This document shows positions 33,809 through 40,298 of a DNA stretch of 40,298 bases, piece after piece. A model generated the notes under the pieces. The model searched no databases and was not told the origin of the DNA. It worked only from the letters and a program-made list of their open reading frames with translations. Position numbers and translations under genes: made by a program. The stretch comes from Ectobacillus funiculus (GTDB lineage Bacteria; Bacillota; Bacilli; Bacillales; Bacillaceae_G). The stretch lies in assembly GCF_004138295.1 (NCBI RefSeq), contig NZ_SCFM01000022.1:1-40298 (forward strand), in the 5' to 3' direction. Within the stretch, counting starts at the first letter, position 1; every line of letters begins with the position of its first letter.

Positions 33809-35959
33809 ATGAATCAAGAGCTAGCCATGATTAATTCTCGACAGAAAGAGCTAATAGGTACACTATTGCTTGCCAAGAAGCCGATTTCATATGAACAGTT
33901 AGCTGATATATTTAAGGTGAGCGTACGGACAATCCAAAGAGAAGTAACATCATTAAAGTCGGTGTTAAAATATTATGATTTAAAAATAGGGAGGAAAATA
34001 GGGTTTGGAATTGAGCTGAAAGGTTCTGTAGAAGGAAGAGAAAGGTTGGAAGAACATCTCGGACAGATAAAAGCGTTATCAGCGTATTCTCCTGAAGAGC
34101 GTTGGGAAGGGATTGCATATGAATTACTGCTTTCTAAGGAGCCAATGAAGCAGTTTGTGTTCGGCAGCCACTATGGTGTTACAGAGGCAACAATTAGTAA
34201 TGATTTAGATAAAGTAGCTGTATGGTTACAGAAAGGAAATATTGAACTTGCGCGTGTGCCAGGAATTGGCGTTTATGTGAAAGGGACAGAGCAACAGCGT
34301 AGAACAATGTTATCATATTTGCTTCATAAAGATATTGCATTTGAAGAATGGCTGGAACTGTTTTATCGATCTAAACAAGATGAATCCTCTGGAGAAAAAG
34401 ATATCTTGGGCTCGGTAATTAGGAATAGGCTTCTTAAGTTTGTACACACACCGAATATTTTAGTTGTTGAACAGGCTGTGCATAAGGCATTAAGGGAAAA
34501 ACAATCAAGTGTTGAGCTAACCGATCGTAATTATGTAAATCTTATTGTTCATTTAATGCTTGCAGTAGAACGAATTAAACACGACAGGGTAATTGAAGAG
34601 TCAACGGCACTACCAAATCCGAGCATAGATGAAGCAATTTATTCACTTGCTGAGAAAATCGTATCCAATATTGAAAATGAACTTGCTATCTCTATTCCAA
34701 ACATAGAGGTAAACTATATTGCTCTCCATCTTGCGGGAGCCCAGCTATTAAGAGAGCAAATGATAAAGGCTGAAGAGCCCCAGGAATTTGAATGGCTCGA
34801 ATTAACAAGCAGCTTTATTCATGCAGTCGAATATTATCTTGGAGAGTCATTTGAAGGGGATGAGTTGCTGCTTGAGGGGCTAGTTTCTCACTTTGTTCCA
34901 GCCTTTAATCGCTTAAAACTAGGTTTACAAATCCATAATCCAATGCTTGAAAAAATTAGAGATCGCTATCCAGAAATTTTTATTGCATGTGAAAAAGCTT
35001 GTATGATTCTTACAGAAAAAACCGGATACTCCATACCAGAAGGCGAGATTGGTTATTTGGCTATGCATATTGGTGCAGCAATGCTTCGTAAAAAAGAGAT
35101 GTTACAAAAGGACTACCGGGCTGTTGTTGTGTGTGCAAGCGGACTCGGTACATCGACGTATCTTGCGTCTCAGCTGCGTACTGAAATACCGAATCTGAAA
35201 ATAGAGGGGGTTATCTCTGTAAATCAAATTCAAGAATGGATTCAAGATCATGGTTCGGTTGATATATTTATTTCTACAATTGTGTTCCCTCCGTTAGAAA
35301 ATGAAAATATTGTTATTGTTAGCCCCTTCTTACGGAAAGAGGATGTGTCCAGAATTCAGAGTTCTTTAAAAGATATTCCGAAGCAACGGTTATTGGAACA
35401 AAAGGAAGCAGCAAAAGGGGGTCAGCAGCTTTCGATGATGTCACTGGCTAGATTTGGCGAAGCAATGGTACAAATTTTGCGGAATGTAGCAGTGATTGAA
35501 GATATCCAAGTCAAGGGACCGATTTTAGCAACTATATTAAATACAATGCAACATAATAGCGTAGTGTGTGAGTACGATACGCTGTATGAGGATATTGAAA
35601 GGCGTGAACGGCAGGGGAGCTTTGTATTAGATGATTTAGCGATGATTCACGCTCGGTCAGAAGGGGTAACTGAGTTATTAGCAGTGGTTTTTCGGACAAG
35701 GGAACGTGTAAAATGGCGTCGTGATGATAATAAAGAACAGCTAATCAATACATTTTTATTATTAGTAGTACCTAAGGATGCCCCAAAAGAACATGTTAAG
35801 ATGCTGAGTAAAATTAGCTCCATGCTAATTGAAGAATCATTCTTGACTATGTTAAAAGGAGCGTCAATTCATGAAGTGAAAGCTACGCTAGATGATGTGC
35901 TATCGAAAGCATATGCCGCTACAGCAAAAGGCACCTTAAAGGGGTTATCGAATAGATGA
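33809..35959 (+). CDS. mtlR: PRD-domain PTS regulator, MtlR/LicR type
   Basis: This 716-aa transcription activator is controlled by phosphorylation. Domains are: HTH about 13-50 (ISYEQLADIFKVSVRTIQREV), a second Mga-like HTH about 100-160, PRD1 with His248 and His307, PRD2 with His361 and His420, a GatB-type IIB domain about 436-525 with Cys442 (VVVCASGLGTST), and a IIA-like domain about 550-700 with His614 (MIHARSEG). All expected phosphorylation residues are present. The last codons overlap the IICB start by 4 bases (ATGA), giving tight coupling. GGGGAGGAG precedes the ATG. In MtlR-type regulators these sites report PTS activity and sugar availability. MtlR is assigned by architecture; the sugar may not be mannitol. 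Confidence 0.85.
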   Translation: MNQELAMINSRQKELIGTLLLAKKPISYEQLADIFKVSVRTIQREVTSLKSVLKYYDLKIGRKIGFGIELKGSVEGRERLEEHLGQIKALSAYSPEERWEGIAYELLLSKEPMKQFVFGSHYGVTEATISNDLDKVAVWLQKGNIELARVPGIGVYVKGTEQQRRTMLSYLLHKDIAFEEWLELFYRSKQDESSGEKDILGSVIRNRLLKFVHTPNILVVEQAVHKALREKQSSVELTDRNYVNLIVHLMLAVERIKHDRVIEESTALPNPSIDEAIYSLAEKIVSNIENELAISIPNIEVNYIALHLAGAQLLREQMIKAEEPQEFEWLELTSSFIHAVEYYLGESFEGDELLLEGLVSHFVPAFNRLKLGLQIHNPMLEKIRDRYPEIFIACEKACMILTEKTGYSIPEGEIGYLAMHIGAAMLRKKEMLQKDYRAVVVCASGLGTSTYLASQLRTEIPNLKIEGVISVNQIQEWIQDHGSVDIFISTIVFPPLENENIVIVSPFLRKEDVSRIQSSLKDIPKQRLLEQKEAAKGGQQLSMMSLARFGEAMVQILRNVAVIEDIQVKGPILATILNTMQHNSVVCEYDTLYEDIERRERQGSFVLDDLAMIHARSEGVTELLAVVFRTRERVKWRRDDNKEQLINTFLLLVVPKDAPKEHVKMLSKISSMLIEESFLTMLKGASIHEVKATLDDVLSKAYAATAKGTLKGLSNR

Positions 35960-37404
35960 GGAAGCTTGGTCAGTTATTGAGTGCCATGATATGGCAAAAT
36001 ATTGCTGTGATTATTTCTGTGGGTATGATTCGCGAAGTGTTTGGAGTATACGGCTGGTGGTATAATGAGCGAATTCTATTACTAGTTGATCCTATTTATA
36101 ATACGTTATTGCCTATTTTATTAGGATATACTGGCGGTAAATTGATTGGAGGGCAGCGAGGTGCTGTTGTAGCGTCCTTTGTTATCTATGGATTAACGCT
36201 TTCTAGCTCTGCTCCTGTTATCTTTGCCGCTATGGTGATAGGGCCCCTGATTGGTTGGATTATTCGTAAGTGTGATCAGACTATAAAAGGAAGGATTCCA
36301 GTTGGTTACGAATTATTAATCAATAATGTACTAGCATCGTTGATTGGGGTTAGTTTTACCGTTGTTTGCTTTCTTTATGTTGGTCAAACACTATCTGCGG
36401 GGGTGGAATGGTCCACAAAGTATTTAGAAGAAATCATTTATTCGGGTTGGCTGCCGTTAGCCGCTGTTATCATTGAACCCGCTAAGGTATTCTTTCTTAA
36501 TAATATAGTAAACTACGGTATATTAGCCCCTTTGGGTATCCAACAAACAAAGGAACTTGGTAAGTCTATATTTTTCCTATTAGAATCAAATCCTGGTCCA
36601 GGTCTGGGGATTTTGCTTGCCTATTGGTTAAAAAGTGCAGGAGAAAAACGAAGGGGAGCTCAGTTAGCGCTGTTTATTCAATTTTTTGGGGGAATTCATG
36701 AGGTTTACTTTTCTTACGTTTTAAGAAGGCCCATGCTCATTTTAGGTTTAATGCTAGGCGGAATGACAGGAATTATTATATTTCAGATGTTTGATGTTGG
36801 TACCGTCTCTCTTCCATCGCCAGGAAGTATTTTTTTATTTTTAGCGTTAGCTCCAAAAGAAGATATGGTGTTTGTGTTTATGGGGGTTTTTCTTTCGGCA
36901 GCCGTTACATTCCTTTGCAGTATGCTCATATTAAAGCCATTTACTGAATCACCGACAGAGCAAGAGAATAGAGAGCAAGTTACTTTTATGAATAAATTAG
37001 GAACGATAGAGAATCTGAATGAAGAGGAGGTAGCAATACACCAAACTATCAACACTGGTGAACCCGATTATATAGCTTGTGATCCGGGAGCAGTCAACTA
37101 TACCTCCAGTATTGAAAAAATTGTATTTGTTTGTGAAGTTGGCCTGGGCTCAAGCGCGATGGGCGCTGCTATGTTAAGGAGAAAGCTAGAGCAAGCAAAT
37201 CTACAAATAGAAGTAGATAATGCATCTGTTGATGAAATTCCTCAGGATACGGACTTGATTATTTGTCATCAAAAGCTTGTCGCAGACGTGGAAAAGTATG
37301 CCCCAAACAAAATATATTATCCTTTGCAATCATTTACGGATATAGATGCATACGATACGCTTATTGATAAATTAAAACCTATAGTAGCAGTTACAAAAGG
37401 CTAG
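35956..37404 (+). CDS. mtlA: PTS IICB component, mannitol type
   Basis: This 482-aa membrane transporter has an IIC domain with about 8-10 membrane segments (1-330), including NNIVNYGILAPLG (182-194) and the substrate-site motif GGIHE (245-249). A linker leads to the IIB domain (about 385-475), where FVCEVGLGSSAMGAAMLRRK (391-410) carries the phosphocysteine Cys393. The match to MtlA is clear, but the usual CDAGMGSS is CEVGLGSS and GPGLG is prominent. There is no IIA gene and no mannitol-phosphate dehydrogenase nearby, so the phosphate donor and the next enzyme must come from elsewhere. The sugar may be another hexitol. Confidence 0.82.
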   Translation: MRKLGQLLSAMIWQNIAVIISVGMIREVFGVYGWWYNERILLLVDPIYNTLLPILLGYTGGKLIGGQRGAVVASFVIYGLTLSSSAPVIFAAMVIGPLIGWIIRKCDQTIKGRIPVGYELLINNVLASLIGVSFTVVCFLYVGQTLSAGVEWSTKYLEEIIYSGWLPLAAVIIEPAKVFFLNNIVNYGILAPLGIQQTKELGKSIFFLLESNPGPGLGILLAYWLKSAGEKRRGAQLALFIQFFGGIHEVYFSYVLRRPMLILGLMLGGMTGIIIFQMFDVGTVSLPSPGSIFLFLALAPKEDMVFVFMGVFLSAAVTFLCSMLILKPFTESPTEQENREQVTFMNKLGTIENLNEEEVAIHQTINTGEPDYIACDPGAVNYTSSIEKIVFVCEVGLGSSAMGAAMLRRKLEQANLQIEVDNASVDEIPQDTDLIICHQKLVADVEKYAPNKIYYPLQSFTDIDAYDTLIDKLKPIVAVTKG

Positions 37405-37440
37405 TTCTCATTCTAAATAGAATGGGACTAGCCTTTTTTT
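37399..37440 (+). terminator. terminator after IICB
   Basis: Arms 37399-37414 and 37419-37433 (GGCTAGT...ACTAGCC) are followed by seven T residues. The stop codon lies inside the left arm. Confidence 0.88.
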
Positions 37441-37446
37441 ACAAGA

Positions 37447-37515
37447 TAAGTATAACTTTTCGGAGTGGTATCTAGCTCCCAAGGCCCGCCTTTTCTTAGT
37501 AGGAAACTATAAAAG
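37447..37515. repeat. intergenic repeat D, copy 2
   Basis: AAGTATAACTTTTCGG, GT-TCTAG-TCCCAAGG, CCGCCTTTTCTT and TAGGAAA-TATAA also occur in this order around 24171-24320. No gene is present from 37405 to 37843. Confidence 0.5.
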
Positions 37516-37748
37516 CCTATTCATGCCTTTCCCTTCTTCCGCTTGCAACATATTGCAATACACAAAACTTAGTAAAAGGAAAAGACTGATGCTTTGAAAG
37601 GCTTAATCGGTATTTCATACGGAGACTACGTTACTCCCTCATATAAAAGGCTTTGATACACACCTTAAATTTTTTCAATTTCTACATATGACAAAGTTAT
37701 GGCAACTAAGGAATGAACATTTTTTTATATACAAGTAAAATTGAAGTA

Positions 37749-37762
37749 TGAAAACGTAATCA
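37749..37762 (+). promoter_or_regulatory. cre-like site before the polyol permease
   Basis: TGAAAACGTAATCA matches the CcpA consensus TGWAANCGNTNWCA at all but one position. It lies 82 bp upstream of the permease start and suggests glucose repression. I do not see a convincing -35/-10 pair nearby. Confidence 0.55.
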
Positions 37763-37843
37763 TCCTTCCTCATTATCAGTAAGAAAGATTGTAAGGGCTA
37801 TAGTGGGCAGGGGGATGAAAAGAAGAATATGGAGGGTGAGGGC

Positions 37844-39124
37844 ATGAATGCAGTAGGAAGAAAACAGAACTTTTTAGACAGATTGGGTATTCCTTCAAAT
37901 TTAACTTGGGGATTTATCGGAATTACTTTATTTATGATTGGAGACGGTTTAGAGGCCGGTTGGCTATCTCCTTATTTAATTAAAAATGGATTGACGATGC
38001 AACAATCAGCTTTTCTTTATACTGTTTATGGAATTGCATTAACTATCTCATCTTGGTTATCGGGAATCTTCGTCCAAACTTGGGGTCCAAGAAAAGCCAT
38101 GACGATTGGCTTAACTGCCTTTATAGTAGGAACCATTGGATTCGCTGGCTGGGGGTTACCTAATAATGAATACGTTGTCATGTTAGCAACATATGCTCTA
38201 AGAGGTGTAGGGTATCCATTGTTCTCGTATTCCTTTATCGTGTGGATCACGTATCGAAGCCCAGAGCAAAAATTAGGTTCAGCGGTAGGATGGTTTTGGT
38301 TTGCGTTTACACTAGGCTTAAATGTTTTAGGATCGTATTACTCAAGCTATGTTATTCCGAGGATTGGTGAAATACCGACATTATGGAGTGCGTTAATCTT
38401 TGTATCACTTGGCGGTTTATGTGCAATCGTGTTAAATAAGGATAAATTTGATGGGCAAGTCATGGATAAGAATACATCAAAGCTGAAGGAATTGGCAAAA
38501 GGGATTACGATTATGTTTGAAAACCCTAGAATTGCTATAGGAGGAGTTATCAGAACCATTAATACAACAGCTTCTTTTGGATTTGTTGTGTTTTTCCCAT
38601 CCTATGTAGGACAATATGGCTTCACGATTTCAGAATGGCTTCAAATCTATGGAACTCTATTCTCTGTAAATATTATTTGTAATTTAATTTTTGGAATTGT
38701 TGGCGATAAGCTTGGCTGGAGATCTACAGTCGCATGGTTTGGCGGAGTGCTATGCGGGGTTTCGATAATAGCTATGTACTACACGCCGCAGATCGTCGGT
38801 CATAACTATTGGGTAATGACCATTGTTGCTAGTTTATTTGGCGCAGGTTTAGCTGGGTATGTTCCATTATCCGCTTTAATGCCTTCATTAGCGCCAGATA
38901 ATAAGGGAGCAGCGATGTCTATTTTGAATTTAGGTGCAGGTTTAAGCGCATTTGTAGGACCAGCGCTCGTAGGTTTGTTTATTGGAAGTATAGGCGCAGG
39001 TGGTGTGATATGGATTTTTGCGAGTCTGTATTTTGTAAGTGCAGTGTTAACTAAGTTTCTTAAGGCAGCTAAGCAAAGCACAGCCGCGAATTATGAGGTA
39101 AAGCAAGAATGGACAGCTGGGTAA
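37844..39124 (+). CDS. MFS polyol permease (RbtT/DalT type)
   Basis: This 426-aa transporter of the major facilitator superfamily has about 12 membrane segments. The start of TM1, LFMIGDGLEAGWLSPYL, and GPRKAMTIGL in the loop after TM2 are typical of the polyol permease group (ribitol and D-arabinitol transporters of enteric bacteria). It imports the free polyol by proton symport. The likely partners are the SDR dehydrogenase and FGGY kinase 6 kb upstream, separated from it by the PTS cluster. GGAGGGTGAG precedes the ATG at 37844; an earlier in-frame ATG lies in that site. A terminator follows. Confidence 0.83.
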   Translation: MNAVGRKQNFLDRLGIPSNLTWGFIGITLFMIGDGLEAGWLSPYLIKNGLTMQQSAFLYTVYGIALTISSWLSGIFVQTWGPRKAMTIGLTAFIVGTIGFAGWGLPNNEYVVMLATYALRGVGYPLFSYSFIVWITYRSPEQKLGSAVGWFWFAFTLGLNVLGSYYSSYVIPRIGEIPTLWSALIFVSLGGLCAIVLNKDKFDGQVMDKNTSKLKELAKGITIMFENPRIAIGGVIRTINTTASFGFVVFFPSYVGQYGFTISEWLQIYGTLFSVNIICNLIFGIVGDKLGWRSTVAWFGGVLCGVSIIAMYYTPQIVGHNYWVMTIVASLFGAGLAGYVPLSALMPSLAPDNKGAAMSILNLGAGLSAFVGPALVGLFIGSIGAGGVIWIFASLYFVSAVLTKFLKAAKQSTAANYEVKQEWTAG

Positions 39125-39264
39125 GGTTTATTATTATATAATCCATTTAAATGAATTTTTAATTTCTTTAAACCAAGGGTTAAATATGTAATACTGAAAC
39201 TGAGATAATTAAAGAAATGTAAATATTACTACACGACGACATGTTGTTTAACAATGTAGTTTTA

Positions 39265-39300
39265 AGGCGTATCAACACTTTGTTTGATACGCCTATTTTT
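39265..39300 (+). terminator. terminator after the polyol permease
   Basis: AGGCGTATCAA (39265-39275) pairs with TTGATACGCCT (39284-39294), then ATTTTTT follows. Confidence 0.85.
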
Positions 39301-39404
39301 TATGACTTTTTCTTCGTTTTATCACTACCTTTTGGGGATTTATCAAGATTTTTATCGCTACATTTGATTTTTTTATCACTACTTTTAATACCACATTGAT
39401 TTAA

Positions 39405-39566
39405 GTGAACTACCCACCACTTATTCGCTGTACGTCTTGAAGTGGGGGCTTCGAGAGACAAACAACATCTTTCTCTTTTATTACTACTTCACTCACAAAC
39501 CTAACGGTTCATGTCCATAGCCTTGAATTTGCGGCGTTCCTACCGCTATTTGGAAACTGATACACA
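39405..39566 (-). mobile_element. IS605-type right end with likely omega-RNA scaffold
   Basis: Read on the minus strand, the sequence downstream of the tnpB stop contains GGTAGGAACGCCGC...TATGGACATGAACCGTTAGG, then GAAGCCCCCACTTCAAGACG, a hairpin (ACTTC with the facing AAGTGGTGGG) and the terminal TAGTTCAC. This order is usual for the 3' end of TnpB elements, where the guide-bearing omega RNA is made. The outer end is about 39405. Confidence 0.65.
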
Positions 39567-39704
39567 TTATGCAGACAACACGCTCATTTCCTTCAAAACA
39601 TGAGTACCGTATTGCTTGAGGTTAAGTGCTGCATTATAATCTCTATCAGTTTTTGTACCACATTCGGTACATCTGTATATCCTTAATGAGGGTTTGAGCA
39701 ACAT
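39567..39704 (-). pseudogene. tnpB: TnpB C-terminal fragment
   Basis: The minus strand encodes KPSLRIYRCTECGTKTDRDY, then NAALNLKQYGTHVL and a stop. This is the end of the TnpB zinc ribbon (second Cys-x-x-Cys), the last RuvC aspartate (TDRDYNAALN) and the tail. A stop closes the frame just upstream, so at most the last 45 residues remain and the nuclease is dead. TnpA is absent. Confidence 0.85.
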
Positions 39705-39765
39705 TTTTAATCAAACTTTATTTCAAAGTTACATCCCAAAAATAAGCAGGACTTTATACAAAAAG

Positions 39766-39936
39766 TAGGGGGATGTGTTAAGGGATAGGGAGTCCAAAAC
39801 CCGCACTGCCTAGGCATTGCATAAAATCCTGCATATTTGATAAATTCAGAGATTGTGAGAAACCCAGTATTCATGCGGGTTCTCGAGGAGATCCTACTTC
39901 CGGCAATGAGATGCTATGTCTACTTGACACGTATAC
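39766..39936. repeat. intergenic repeat F, copy 2
   Basis: This copy is similar to 20926-21075 (GTAGGGGGA, GGGATAGGGAGTCC, CCTGCATATTTGAT, GAAACCCAGTATT, GGAGATCCTACTTCCGGCAATG). It lies 130 bp upstream of the gerAB-type gene. Confidence 0.5.
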
Positions 39937-40068
39937 AATATGCATAAATTTTATTCCTTTTTGGAAACGTAAAATGGTACTGTTTATAAGAAAACACGTG
40001 GAAAAATTAGAAATAATGAACCTTCTGAAAGTAGTAATCCTGAATTGTGAATAAGGAAGTGACCTGTG

Positions 40069-40298
40069 ATGAGTACCAGCCCAAAAGACCAGATTACGAC
40101 GGCTCAAGTTGCTGTTATTGTCATCAATTATACAATTGGAACAGGGATTCTGACCTTGCCGAGAGCATCTGCAGAGAAGGTTCAGACACCAGATATCTGG
40201 TTAACTGTGATTGTAGGCGGGCTGATCGCGATGATAGCAGGAGTTATTATAGTCAGATTAAGCCAAAGTTTTCCGGAAAAAACCTTTTATCAATACAG
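40069..40298 (+). CDS. GerAB-type spore germination permease, 5' part
   Basis: The first 76 codons of a gene run off the window. QITTAQVAVIVINYTIGTGILTLPR (about 8-32) and the next hydrophobic span (IWLTVIVGGLIAMIAGVIIV) match the start of GerAB/GerKB-type germinant receptor B subunits, inner-membrane proteins of the APC superfamily, about 360-370 aa in full. AAGGAAG precedes the ATG. GerA and GerC partners, if present, would lie beyond the window. Confidence 0.85.
   Translation, partial: MSTSPKDQITTAQVAVIVINYTIGTGILTLPRASAEKVQTPDIWLTVIVGGLIAMIAGVIIVRLSQSFPEKTFYQY

Overview
The window comes from a low-GC, endospore-forming Bacillaceae bacterium. The evidence is strong AGGAGG-type ribosome sites, TTGACA/TATAAT promoters, cre-like sites, an AraR-type arabinose regulon, a T-box leader, and two spore-germination genes (a GerPA/GerPF-type protein and the start of a GerAB-type permease). 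Much DNA lies between the genes. It holds decayed IS6 and IS200/IS605 pieces and several intergenic repeat families. Together with a candidate replication region at 10.85-16.4 kb, this suggests a large accessory plasmid or a plasmid-derived island. That reading is inference.

Layout. 0.4-4.8 kb: sucrose unit with a LacI-type regulator (scrR), sucrose-6-phosphate hydrolase (scrB) and fructokinase (scrK). A consensus promoter before scrB carries two tandem CCGGTT operators. 5.1-7.4 kb: a GNAT acetyltransferase, a 30-residue reverse-strand protein, a run of GTCCC motifs, and a coupled pair of a small membrane protein and an NTF2-like protein. 7.9-10.4 kb: an AraC regulator divergent from a GH4 glycosidase of the LplD (alpha-galacturonidase) type. 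10.4-16.5 kb: an AT-rich stretch with DnaA boxes, a 551-aa unrecognised protein on the minus strand, about ten iteron-like repeats, a divergent 574-aa protein with a C-terminal HTH, and a 52-aa protein. 16.5-19.6 kb: a broken second copy of the araR 5' end, then araD and araA. 19.6-21.6 kb: several very small genes and a gerP-type gene. 21.8-23.7 kb: leuA behind a leucine-type T-box. 24.4-27.8 kb: araR divergent from a ribulokinase gene. 28.1-31.8 kb: a ROK repressor divergent from an SDR polyol dehydrogenase and an FGGY pentulose kinase. 31.8-32.2 kb: IS6 transposase remnant. 32.2-37.4 kb: a membrane-anchored solute-binding protein, a PRD/PTS regulator and a mannitol-type PTS IICB. 37.8-39.1 kb: a polyol permease of the MFS. 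39.4-39.7 kb: the 3' end of a tnpB gene with its IS605 right end. The window ends inside a gerAB-type gene.

How it fits together. Most of the coding DNA handles plant-derived carbohydrate: sucrose, L-arabinose, a galacturonide-type sugar, and free and phosphorylated polyols. Each has its own regulator. AraD, AraA and ribulokinase, controlled by AraR, convert L-arabinose to D-xylulose 5-phosphate. Permease, dehydrogenase and kinase would take up a free pentitol, oxidise it and phosphorylate the ketose. The most novel features are the iteron array between two unrecognised divergent genes, the pairing of a solute-binding protein with a PTS regulator and IICB but no ABC permease, the duplicated arabinose control region, and a set of very small genes with good ribosome sites.
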